A DNA stretch of 64,000 nt from Xiphophorus maculatus (taxonomy: Eukaryota; Chordata; Actinopteri; Cyprinodontiformes; Poeciliidae), in NCBI RefSeq assembly GCF_002775205.1, contig NC_036453.1, positions 26,024,713 through 26,088,712 of the forward strand, read 5' to 3'. Of the stretch, positions 23,701 through 34,000 are shown piece by piece. The stretch's first letter is position 1. Each line of letters starts with the position of its first letter. The notes beneath the pieces are model-generated. The model saw only the letters and a program-made list of their open reading frames with translations. It ran no database searches and was not told where the DNA came from. A program made the translations under genes and the position numbers.

Positions 23701-25207
23701 GCCTCAGCAAGGCCAGGTGCTTCTGCAGCTTCCCCACCTCCTCTGCGCGGGCAGAAACAAATCCATACACAGGGTCAAGTACGGAGGGTTTACAAAGGTC
23801 TGCAGCAAACACGGGTTTAAAGTTGACTGCGTGAGGCAACCGGAACCTAAGAGTAAAGAGGAAGACCTGCGGACATCAAAACCAGGGCCGCAACTAACGA
23901 CTATTTTAGGACCTGATTTAATCGATTATTCGAGGAAGCAGAATAATTGGGTCAAAGAACAGAGGCATGTCGCACTTTTTAAGATTTCTCTTTCTTTTTT
24001 TTTTATTAGTAAAAAGCTTTGAAAACCACCTGGGATTTATTCATCTAAATAATTGTTTACCAATTTCTCCCGGTCTACTAAACCGAATGGCAAAAGAAAA
24101 AAACTTTTTAACTGGGATGTGACCAAAGACTTCTCCCCAAGTCTTCAAATCAAATTCCCATCAGCACAGCCACACCTTCCTCCTCTCTCAAGTGAATGTT
24201 ACAAAAGCCAAGAGTCTGCAGAGTTCCTCTGAGGCCCATTTCCTTCCTTTAAGCCAGTAAAAGTTTTAGTGAAGCAAGACTGCTGAGGCAGCAGGTTACT
24301 GTGTAGTCCATCGTAAACCGTCACTGGCAGAGCCACTGGTCATGGGGGAAGAAAAAAAAAAAAAAAAAAGCACCTGATTGTTTGGACTCATCTGGCAGTG
24401 GACGATGGCGAAGCACACAGAAAACATAACACAGATGATAATAATAGTAAAAGCACACAAATTTAATAAACTAAATCAAGGGTTTGCCATTCTGAGATGT
24501 GGTTCTTTGTCAATGCGATACCGCTAGGAAATTCTTAAAAAGCTGAGCAGCTTTAACAGCACTGGTAAACCTGGTGTGTTTGTAAGCAGATTTCCCTTGA
24601 ACTCTAGGCTTAAAATAGGAGGTGCCCTCGGACCTTTCACCTGTACCCAGGGGGAGCTGATCAGGTGTGACTCTCCTTCTGTACTGGCAGGTTCACAGTC
24701 CTGTTTGCCCCGTACCGATCTGTAAAAGCTGAGAGCAGACAGCTAGAGGAGCGGCAAAGGCTGCTAAATCAAACTAGACTGGCAGTTTGCAGCGAAGCAT
24801 GACGTTGGCATTTAATCAGTAGTTAATAGCAACATCACACGCTCATTTTACGCATTAACAGTCGCTTTATAATGGTCAGCTTGTTGGCATTGGTATTCAT
24901 TTCTTACTCGTCTGCGTCTACCGCAGGGGCAATTTATTTTGCCCACTTCACCCAACTCGTATAACAAAAATTCGGCTAGCAGCAACACCAACGGACGCTA
25001 ACGACGCCAAGATTTTGCCCCCTCGCGTGATGAGTGTGACAAGAACAGTATCGCGGTACTTCATGAAAAGCAACCCCTGACAATGCATGGCCTATTAAAC
25101 TGTCAAGGTGTTGAGTAACACTATTTGAAAGGTATGTCAATGAAAATACAGTAAAGGGCGTGTATAAAATAGTTAAGAGAAAAAAGAAATCTCTCACCTT
25201 CCGCCAT
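10461..25207 (-). CDS. ankfy1: ANKFY1 / Rabankyrin-5, BTB-ankyrin-FYVE endosomal protein
   Basis: Twenty-five exons on the minus strand: 25198-25207, 23535-23742, 23347-23465, 21990-22125, 21593-21716, 20451-20600, 20179-20344, 19847-20051, 19679-19747, 18720-18922, 18512-18609, 18209-18410, 17856-17954, 17610-17763, 17278-17446, 15139-15257, 14791-14947, 14475-14675, 14204-14380, 13965-14112, 12334-12424, 12099-12223, 11868-12014, 11691-11781 and 10461-10593. All are GT-AG and phases agree, giving 3,501 nt and 1,166 residues (human about 1,169). Domain order is an N-terminal coiled coil (EEVGKLQKHLALLRQEYVKM), BTB (about 73-135), BACK-like helices, about 20 ankyrin repeats (about 220-1080; e.g. 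TPLHEAVASGN, TALHLAAQQDQ), and C-terminal FYVE (about 1107-1155). The human protein is a Rab5 effector that binds PI3P and acts in macropinocytosis, early-endosome fusion and retrograde trafficking. The first coding exon holds only ATG GCG GAA G. Confidence 0.98.
10594..11690. other. ANKFY1 last intron
   Basis: AT-rich sequence with no coding signal on either strand. A GCTAGCATC direct repeat lies near 10840-10858. I see no recognisable mobile element. Confidence 0.5.
12801..13175. mobile_element. hAT-like MITE (TAATCGATTA family), copy in ANKFY1 intron
   Basis: The left end TAGGACGTAAACCATTAATC and the right end (reverse complement TAGGACTGCAACTTATTATT) form degraded inverted termini. The interior is rich in TAATCGA/TCGATAAT-like words typical of the fish hAT-type repeat beginning CAGGGCTGCAACTAACGATT. 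It lies between the 12334-12424 and 13965-14112 exons. No transposase is present. Confidence 0.55.
15258..17277. other. ANKFY1 long intron (2 kb) hosting the SINE
   Basis: Apart from the SINE at 16686-16874 the intron is AT-rich, with no conserved coding segment and no further element I can name. Confidence 0.55.
16686..16874 (+). mobile_element. tRNA-derived SINE in ANKFY1 intron
   Basis: The head contains a box A-like TGGTGGCGCAGGGGCA and a box B-like GGTTTGATTCCC about 45 bp further, as in a tRNA-derived SINE promoter. The body continues with GGTGACATTTGCCACATGTC and ends with TTTCAAATAAAGGCCACTAG, followed by an A-rich tail to 16874. Near-identical CTGTCTTTT / CTGTCGTTTT words just outside the two ends may be the target-site duplication. 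It is in the opposite orientation to ANKFY1. Confidence 0.85.
19555..19600 (+). mobile_element. Tc1-like terminal relic in ANKFY1 intron
   Basis: The stretch GTTCAAAGAGTATGAACACT followed by TTTTGCAGGAG resembles the right terminal region of the fish Tc1-like family (GTTCAAGGGGTATGAATACTTTTGCAAGG). Only the terminus survives. Confidence 0.5.
21113..21400 (+). mobile_element. 5'-truncated LINE fragment (RT C-terminal region) in ANKFY1 intron
   Basis: The plus strand encodes [20 protein letters not shown], then YIKDLLLSYRPSRPL and AAQIWNK, the C-terminal tail of an L2/CR1-like non-LTR reverse transcriptase ORF. It is the same family as the copy at 42946-43612 but more decayed (missing segment after VYKL, internal deletions). 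It is inserted antisense to ANKFY1 between the 20451-20600 and 21593-21716 exons. Confidence 0.8.
21593..23742 (-). other. ankfy1: ANKFY1 BTB/BACK-encoding exons
   Basis: Exons 23535-23742, 23347-23465, 21990-22125 and 21593-21716 encode YSDLKVKVAGNQYCAHKFVL (BTB core with the conserved AHKFVLAAR), TDVWSLANLASTAELDL, the MLRWVYTDELEL segment and the LMKLANRFQLHLLRERCEKG helices. BTB domains usually mediate dimerisation; this order in front of ankyrin repeats is specific to ANKFY1. Confidence 0.95.
22381..22883. mobile_element. Inverted-repeat MITE with AATAAAGTC motifs, copy 2
   Basis: The left end TGTTAGGGCCAGACTATG and the right end CTGGACCCTAATGTTCTG are inverted (TTAGGGCCAG against TTAGGGTCCAG). 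The interior carries CAGAATAAAG and CTTTATTCTTG words in opposite arms. The layout is the same as copy 1 at 9451-9863. It lies in the ANKFY1 intron between the BTB exons. Confidence 0.7.
23743..25197. other. ANKFY1 first intron
   Basis: It holds the hAT-like end at 23883 and an A-rich homopolymer at about 24352-24369. There is no conserved coding segment. The part nearest the first exon (24900-25197) is richer in CpG and may carry proximal regulatory sequence. Confidence 0.45.
23883..24065 (+). mobile_element. hAT-like repeat end (CAGGGCCGCAACTAACGA) in ANKFY1 intron 1-2 region
   Basis: CAGGGCCGCAACTAACGACT followed by ATTTAATCGATTATTCGAGG matches the left terminus of the widespread fish hAT-type repeat. 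I cannot find the matching right end, so it is truncated. Confidence 0.6.
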
Positions 25208-28200
25208 GTTGCTCTGCGTTAGCTCCGCGGACTGATGGTGTCTATCGCGATATGATGAAGCGGCTCACAGTGGGCGGTGGTGGTGCGTTTAAGTGCTTCA
25301 CAAAAGCTCGTTAGCAGATGGAAAGGTGGTCACATGATACTTTTAGGAACATGTGCGTCGGTCAAGATGGTGAAATAGCTAAAAAAAAATGGATCACTTT
25401 TCCAACTCTAGACTGTCTCGGGCCACAAGCAGAATTTGATTTGAGGCTCACTCACCTACAGCAGCACCAATAATACAGTTTTAAAATGGCAGAAGCTTGA
25501 TTGTGATGCACTTAATATCGGCATATCTACTAGCAAGCCGTCACTTGAATTGAATGTATCACACATGTAAATCATTTCACATTCTTTAAAAATAAAACAG
25601 ACAATTGCGTTCATAAGCATGGCTTAGTTGGCTTAGGCCTTGCTAACGGTAAAACAGAAACAATGTTTACTTATAATATGGTGGTTTCAACTAAACATTT
25701 AAAGGCAGAAGTAATGTACTGTCTTAAAGACAAAATAACATTGCTAAATACCGTGAATTTTGTACATATGGATATGTGGATTTAAAAAAAATCAAAATAA
25801 GTCCCAGATGTTTTTCAGATAAATGCAGCTGTAGGGCAGTCGGTTGAAATAATGGGAAACTTTAAAATCCTTTAAGGTTATTCACTAGAGAGTAAGGCAA
25901 ATCATGCTGGATGTTCCCAGACTGCATGGTGACAGTCTGGGAATGATGGCACATTGAAACCATCTGTGATTTTATTGGGATGCATGAGAGGTAAAATAAA
26001 GGACAGGTGTCAAACCCATACAGGAAATACAGAGCGGGACACTGAAATTTTAACCACTGTCCTCATTCCATTCAGCCAAAGCAGGTTTGATGATGATGAT
26101 GAAGGCATTTGTCTGCTAAACAAGTCACATCAAAGTTTTTTTTGTTGTTTTTTTTCAAAAGAAGGTTTCTGAAACCCCTACACTCCTGTCACTAACTGAT
26201 ATGGGAGGTTGGGGAAATTATTGATGCACAATGATGGTTTTCATTAGCAAAAGGTGCAAGATGTAGAAACCGTGATCTTCTGGCTTTCATGACTCCAGGA
26301 TTTGTTCTACTACTTGATCTGAAAAGATTTAAACAATTCCAACATTAACTCTTCTAGGGTGATTTACACAGAACGTTCAGCTGGTTTTCTGCCACTTTTT
26401 TGTTTTGTTCTTTTCCAAAAATGACAAAGTGAAAAAGTATCCATGAACACAAGTAATTACTCAATGTTCCCAATTCCCAAATTGGGAACATTGCCTTTTT
26501 GAGTGAGTGCAAGCTAATTCAATTAGATTTAATTTTATTCTCAATCTAATTGTGTTCAGACACAAAATGAATCTAACCTGTAAAGAGTCCTAGGATTTTC
26601 CTCCTCTGGAACCCCAAAGATTAGACACTGTGTACTGTTCCAACTAATATGAAAGATTATGGAGTCAATTTCAAAAAGACCACCAAGATGTAAAGAGCTG
26701 ACATATAGTAGTGGCAGCAATATGCTGAGGGGGTTACTTTTATTTGTCAAGGTGGAAGTAAACTAGGAATCATTCCAACCATTAGCTATGCAAAATCTTC
26801 AAACGTTTGCTGGGCAGCTAAAAATGTATTGACTTTTTAGCATAACAATGATGTCAAACATGGATCTAAAGTGACAAAACTAGTAAAAGTTCTGTGAAAT
26901 CTGAGAAAATCAAGCAGGTGGCCTGAAGACAGCTGTGGATGAGAAATGTCCTCACAATCAAATCAAGACAGACTGAATTATTTTAGTAAATAAAAAATGT
27001 ACCCTATGAAGTATTTATGATATATGCAACATAAAGATGGTAAAACTTAATTTATCAGCGTGTCATTGTAACAACACTACAAAAAAAACCTAACATTTTA
27101 GAGGTTTGCACACCTTTTATATCTATTGTTTTTTTTGGGATAGGCAAAAAACAAACATCAAACTAAAGCTATGCTTGTACTGGGAGTTAATCACGGTGAT
27201 GGTAGCATCATGTTAGCTTCATCAGAATAAATGTCAATTTCTAATCAATAATCTCAGACCTCAGATTGGACATTTAAAAGTTGGGTTTAAGTAATCCAGC
27301 ATAGTGACAAAAGAACACCTAAACCTGCTTTTTAAGACTCATTTTTCTTCCTGAGTAAAATCCAACAAATAAAACAAATGTAGTTAAAATCAAATTTTGG
27401 TAAAAGAAAAAATAAATAAATGTGGACCAGATAGACCACTAGATATTTGTGCCCCAGACATGCAATAACTTAAGGAAATATCATAAATGTTATGACCTTG
27501 AGAGCAGGTTAGGTTCAGAAGCCAATTTTCATTCAGTTTAGACGCAACAGATCTTAAACTGCAATCTGTCTTGAGAGGTAGACTTTAAAAAATATATTTT
27601 GTTTTAAACAGTAAAATTCTCATTACCAGTCCAAAAAGGATATTTTGCTCCATCTGAACCACTGGAGACGTAAATCAGAAATAAAGCCAAACTACCGGGA
27701 CTTATTGAAAAAAAAAGGTCATGTTTTAGAAGAACTCACTACAGGTGACAGATTCCATAAGAAGAAAAATATACATCAGTATTTTGTTTTGTACATTGAG
27801 CAAAACTGTGCTAGATCAGAGGGTAGAATTATCAGAAATGTGTGAATAAGGGCAAAGGGCGCCGAAACAAAATTGGCAGGCGCACTTTGTTCGTCAACAC
27901 TCAAGACATTTTCAAACCAAAAAAAAAACAAAAAAAAAACCACCCAAAAAGCATGCATAACAGCTCCTACAATGAACACAGAAAAAGGAACAAATCGCTG
28001 CTAAAATAATAATAAAAAAATAAAAATATTGAGGAATAGGATTTCGAATTGCATCAGCAGATAAAAATTAACTTGTACAATTTATACCAGGAGGCTTATT
28101 GCTACAGAAAATTGTCACAAACACCCTAATTATAGAATCCCAATATAGGCAGGATATGACAACTTCTTTAATGTTATTTCAACACTTTGAACCCTTGTGG

Positions 28201-28420
28201 AGGTAAAGGGGGGAGGTGGCCAAGCATTTTATTAGGAGGCACTTTTGAAAAAGAAAAACAAAAAAAAAAAGCACAGCATGCACAACAAAATAACACTGTG
28301 ATGTTTCTTTGCGCCAAATTAAAATATGGTAAGACTTCAGAGGCAAAAAAAAAAGAAAAAAGAAAGACAGCATAATCCAGGTTTACATGTGATGAGGTGA
28401 GATCTGGGATGGCTGTAAAA
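25208..28420. other. Spacer between ANKFY1 5' end and UBE2G1 3' end
   Basis: The first 120 bp (25208-25330) next to the ANKFY1 ATG is GC-rich and should contain its promoter and 5'UTR. The rest is AT-rich and dominated by Tc1-like remnants at about 26500-27300. No gene is seen. Confidence 0.55.
26500..27300 (+). mobile_element. Decayed Tc1/mariner transposase remnants (one or two copies)
   Basis: On the plus strand AGTAGTGGCAGCAATATGCT at about 26707 corresponds to the GGGSIML(W) motif. CATAACAATGATGTCAAACA at 26841 corresponds to HNDPKHTAK. A second motif-like word, CACGGTGATGGTAGCATCAT, occurs at 27192, suggesting a second overlapping copy. Reading frames are broken throughout. Confidence 0.65.
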
Positions 28421-28430
28421 TCCATTCCAT

Positions 28431-28992
28431 TTTATTCAGGCGGTAATCCTCAGGCGTGTTCCTCGTGTGTCACTCAAAAACAGCCTCTTCACAGACGACG
28501 TTCCTCCAACAATGATTTGTTCTGTTTAAGACCTCCTGCGGAAAGCAGCCTAATGACGTCTAACGCATGCTGGAGTTGAGAGAAGAAAAAGACAAAAATA
28601 AATCTGTCCGAACCAGCACTAAATATTTGGTCTAAAAGGTCTTGATGGATGAAAACGGAGCGTATATATTATCCGGTTGAGTCTGTTCTATGTACATGTC
28701 TTTACAATATCATCCTGAATGTTGAAGCAGTTCAGAAACTTGAAAAATGTTTGAACATCTTCTGGGTGCATGTTTTCTTTTATTTATTTAGTTTTTATTT
28801 TATTTTATAATTTTTTTGTATGTTGGCACTTGCTTGGCTTTTTTTTTTTCTGTCAGCTTCGGTAGTCACTTTAATGTTATATTGCACCCTACAGTTGTCA
28901 GTCTGTTCCAGCCAAAAATGAAGGAGGACAAGCCTGGCGACAGGGTGGAAGAGTGCAGGAAACAGTGCCATCTTGAATTTCAAATTGGAGAC
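28431..28992 (-). other. ube2g1: Probable UBE2G1 3'UTR exon (non-coding last exon)
   Basis: A donor-like CAGG|GTAAGA occurs 37 nt after the UBE2G1 stop codon (exon edge at 31011). A strong acceptor TTTCCGCAG|GTCTCC lies at 28993-28995 on the minus strand. A minus-strand AATAAA (plus TTTATT) lies at 28431-28436, with another at 28228-28233. Human UBE2G1 is, as I recall, organised with a non-coding last exon, which supports this. The true 3' end is not determined. Confidence 0.55.
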
Positions 28993-29419
28993 CTGCGGAA
29001 AGGGGGAGGAGGGAAAGATTAGTTGGTTGCACCATTAAATCTAGACAATCATTTTTAGTGTGCATCCCACTTCAAAATGCTTTCAATGGCATTAACGTCT
29101 TTGGAAATGTTGCATATTTTGTGTGACAAATTACAGAAAAACCCCCAAAAAACTTCACATATTTTAATACATGTCCCATTATTTTTTAACAAATTTAGGG
29201 GCAGCATCTTTCCAAGGGTCCTTCATCGACGAGAGATTAGAAGTGAGTGGCTGTGAAGTTGGACGGTCCAACCTTCGAACCTTCGGCTTTACTCCCGCCC
29301 TTACATCAGGTTATGTTCTGTCACCCAGCAGCCCTAACAGCTTTAAAACACCGGCGAGTAAAAATGAAGCTCAAAATATTACCCCCCCTTCTCCCTCAAT
29401 TATTATTATTAGTTATGCG

Positions 29420-29560
29420 AGCCGTTTTAAATTCCTGTATTTTCTGGACTATAAGTCGCACTGGAGTCAAAAAATGATGAGGAAAAAACATTTACCGAGT
29501 CGTGTTTAAACCATTCAGTGAGAGACGGACCTTGTTGAAGTACCAGACAAACTATGAAAA
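29420..29560. mobile_element. MITE-like fragment with the GACTATAAGTCGCAC motif
   Basis: TTCTGGACTATAAGTCGCAC at about 29441 followed by the GACCTTGTTGAAGTACCAGA region matches the terminal and inner parts of an interspersed repeat common in fish. No second terminus can be recognised. It lies in the probable UBE2G1 3'UTR intron. Confidence 0.45.
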
Positions 29561-31047
29561 GTTCTACTTATTAAATTTAACTACGGTAGTTAAAATAATT
29601 TAAATTAACTGATCTCTTTACAAAATTGTATTAAAAACAATGTCCATGCAAACGACGAAAGCCATAACAAGACAACCATTTTAAGCTTTTCATTTTTGTA
29701 CTGATCCATTTTGAAACATACTTAAAACTGGACTTCAGTCTGGGTATGCCTCCTGCTTTGCATGCAATCATTAAGAAAAAAAAAAATCTCCTGTTGGGCC
29801 TGCAATGAATCTTGGGATAGGTGGGCTGAGAAGGACATATTTGTGGGCTGAATTCAGAGGAGCCTTTGTGACGTAATCAGCCTTAAAGTGCATCCCCTGG
29901 ATTTAGACACACCCTTCACTTTCCTTATGACAGACTTCCCAAATGAATAGAGTCCAATTGATTTTTGGATTCAGTATTTATGGATGACCTAATAAGTCCC
30001 CCCTTTTTTGTCTATTTTCTTTCTATTTTACCCCATTCTCAATTTTCATTATCTGGTCAATCTGTTCCTATTTCAATAAGCTAACACCCATAACTGGAGG
30101 GAATATGAATACATTTACTTTAGTTAAACTTGCTATTTCCACCTAAAGTAAAAATGAATTTTAGTTTATTTTTAATTTGACAAATGAGAATGAAGAATTT
30201 TGCTGTCTCTGGTGATCTTTAACAAAGCAACCGCTGTACTCAGAGGAGCATTTTACCAGCTTAAAACTTAGCCAAGGCCTTCCTGTAGAAATCATGTTTC
30301 CTTCTTAATTTGTCTATCCTGGTGAACAGAACATTTCTTAATTAGCCCCAAAAATATGAAGAATAATTTAACTGATCCTATGGCGAAGAAAAATAAATGC
30401 TAAAGGTTGCCTGTTTTGCCTGTCTCTATAAGAGATAAACTGGAGACATATGTACGGTGTAACCTGCCTTTCATCCACTGACTGCTAGGATAGGCTCCAG
30501 CAGTAACAGCACTAAGCTGCAACAGAAAGTAAATGAAGAAAACAAATATGGAAAATATTGATTGCTGCTCTCTTACTCAGCAGAGACAGTAACATCTTTA
30601 AAAACAAACAAAAACAGTGTCAAAGCAGTAAAATGAACAGCATCTTACAACACAAAATGAACAGAAAGGATAGGGTTAGCAATTCATAATTCACATGGAA
30701 TAACAGAATGTAGTAATATGTTCGACCAAAAAACAACTGGCAACATAGGAAAGTCAGATCCAACTGATGCTTTTCGGCTGCTGAGAACATCCGACTCAGC
30801 AACTCACTAAAATAAACAGCAAAGCTACTTTTAGGCTCTATGGGGGATTTATTGCGGCACTCATAACATCAAGTCATATCTATCTAATATTAAACCAGCT
30901 GCATTCACTTCATCAGACACATACCGCAATAGAGCAATTTATAATCTGATAATGGTGGCTGAAGTTGGTAAAGTCCAAGATCGTAAAGGGTGAAAGGTAA
31001 ATCTTCTTACCCTGAAAACAGAAAAGAAGCTAGATCCTTGATAAATA

Positions 31048-34000
31048 TCACTCAAACGCTGTCTCTTGGCTTTTTCGTACACAACGAGCGACTTTCCTTT
31101 TGAATGCTCCGTGTCTGTCTTCCCTCCACTCTTTCTGCAGGAGAAAAAACAAACAAACAAAAACAGACAATTTAGAAGCTTCTTCACATTTATGATCAAC
31201 AAATTCCAAAAAAAAAAAAAGGAAAAAAATCTAATGTTTCATTTTGAAGAAAAACCCATTCTTAAGTAGCCAAACTTACTGCAGCGTCCACGTTGGCTGG
31301 CGAGTCACCATTTGGGTCTGCCAGCATAGAGATAACGCTAATCATGATGGTTTCTACAGTGTGGATGGGCAGCCAGCGCTCCTCTGGTTTCTCGTAGCCG
31401 TACTTGTCCTCGCCCGGTTCGTGCAAAATAGAAATGCATACGTCTCCGTTCTTGTCAACTAAAGTAAGAAAGAGAAAAACCTAATTAGCTTCCATTTCCC
31501 TCTTCGTCTGGCATGCCACCACTTCCAACTTAAGCAGTGACGTCACAGAGTTTTTAAACCAGGTTATTCAGCCTCCTGTGAACACGCTTGGGGAACATTT
31601 CAGCCGTGAAGCTCCAGTGTAAAGAATTTTACTGTGCAGAGTAGAATAGAGAAATACCTTTGACACTCCAGTTTCTTTATTTTAGTTCAAATTGTGTAAA
31701 AAAAAAAAAAAAAAAGAGTTAATGAGCAACTCAAACATTATTTCCTTGAAGACAGCCGGTTCAAACTGTTTTCTCATTGCTCCCACTTTTCATGTTAACA
31801 CATAAAATGAATCCGGCTGAAGCTTTTTGTGGCGTCTGGTGAGTAAGTTTCACAATGGCTGCCTATCAGATAGACTACAGTGTGTCTGCCAACAGGAAAC
31901 AACTAATCGGTCTGCAGTAGAGACTCAATGGCCACCATGACGCTTTTCCTCAGCATGTGTGGTCCATTTGCTTCCTTCTTATTGTGAGTACTGCTGCCAA
32001 ACTGACTGAAACGCTTTCTTTTGCCTCGCCTTAACTGGGATTTACATGTGAACAAATTCATATTCAAGTTTTTATCCCCAGTTACTGGGATCCATTTTCC
32101 TGCACGCTTTAGGGGAGTTCCTGTCCCAACGGGAAAAAAAACACAACAACTGAATATTTAACCTAAAGAGTATTGTAAATATCTGGATCAGATATAAAGT
32201 CAGAAAACTGATTGGAAACATATACATAAATTTGTTTATGAATTTATTTAGCTTGCATAAATGTATTGGGACGCACTGATGCACCAATTACAGTGAGCAC
32301 AATAAAATTCGAGATGCACCAGGAAATTAGCCGATAACAAAAATACATTTATTATTATTATTATTCGCCTCAAGTGACATCCAACCAATCAGAATCTTGT
32401 CTTTGATTATTGAACCTCTGGGAAAAAAATACTCAGTTGAACATTCCTTGGACTATACAGATTATACACTATTTTTGTATAATCTTGTCCTTACTGTACA
32501 GTATATTATCCTTAATTTCGTTTTTTATATATTTCCCAATACTTTTTCATGGGGCCAAAGGAAGAGCACACCTGTGCGATAATGATCAAACACTGCCATT
32601 TTAAGCTATGCTAACAGCGCTAATCGCTAAAATACAACACTCGTGAGAGTTTAAAGTCAGTTTTCTTGTTTTTCCTTGCTCTAAAAATAGTCACTTCACA
32701 TTTTAGAGGGACTGCTTTCTCATACAGCTAGATATAAAATCCTCTCTGCTCCTAATATTAAAAAATACATATATTTTATCTTATTTTGTAGGTCTTAAAG
32801 AGAAATCTGAATGAGCTCAAATCAACCGAGGCATGTCTGCAAAGAATTTATTAAACTTTAATATTATTAAAGACATAGATGCAAGAAACAAATGAGAAAA
32901 AACGAATTTGCATGTTGTATAATGATTTGCATATCAACAAAATATTAATGACCGAAGCACCAAGACATTTATTTCTAAGACACTTCAACTCTACTAATAT
33001 TTGTTTGATATAGTACAACTTCACCCACCGTTTGGATGCCAAATATCTGTGATAAATTTCATTTTAGGTGGCCTGAGGGGGTAGTCCTTGGGAAAAGTCA
33101 GATGAGCTTTAAACACACCACCCTCACTGTGGACACAAGGTAAACAGGATCAATATATCAGGATAAATACTCAGCCAGCTTTAAAACAGATCAATAGACA
33201 GCTACAAAGGGTTATTCACGTGAAAACGAACGCTGTGACTTACTAGAGTGTGTCTGGAGGCCCGATGATGAGGACCTCCCACCTGTACAGGTCATTGTCC
33301 TCGATTAGGCCTGCTGAGAATCCCTCCACTGGGTTTTTGTTCAGCTCTAGGTAACAAACAGGGATCAAATGTCAATGTTCAGATGACAGAAAGCCCCAGA
33401 ATGATTTCTGATCACTGCAGAGGCGAGCCAGCGTCTGTGGGCCACGCTTGCTTGGGGGATTGCATAAGGCTGCACATGGTGGTGAAAACATGCAAAACAC
33501 ACTTAAAGTTACAGGATCACCCCGCAAGTCTGTCCTGCCTTACAACTCCTCCACCTAAATATCAGAAATATTGCTACAGAAGGATCACAATGTTGCACAT
33601 GAAAAGCTTTGCCATTTCTACATTTAAAAATATATACTCTTTAAAAAAAAACTGATCCGTGTGCAACTTTTATAAAAGCGTCATCAAATCGAGTATCTAA
33701 ATTTGAAGAGGTTGTTACTTTTGTGAAGTGTCCACTTTTGACACACTTCATTGAAACGTTGTACACCAGAAAATAATGACAGGCAGGGGGGGAGAAAAGA
33801 AGCTATTTTTAATACAAAGGTAAATGAGGTAATGAAATTTAGCTACAGCTGGACATCGCTAAATGGCCGTTTGAATGCAATATTTGATAGGATGTTATTT
33901 TTCAGCAACAATGAATGCCAAAAATATATTTGGCCTACTTGGTGGACTTTTTCTGCCCTTAATGCCCACAGTGGCTGGATGTTTTTAGTGGCTAACATGC

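Noticed and set aside
23309..24022. 237-codon plus-strand open frame over the ANKFY1 5' exons
   Set aside because: It lies antisense to three splice-consistent ANKFY1 elements (BTB and coiled-coil exons), its protein has no recognisable domain, and it runs into a hAT-like repeat.
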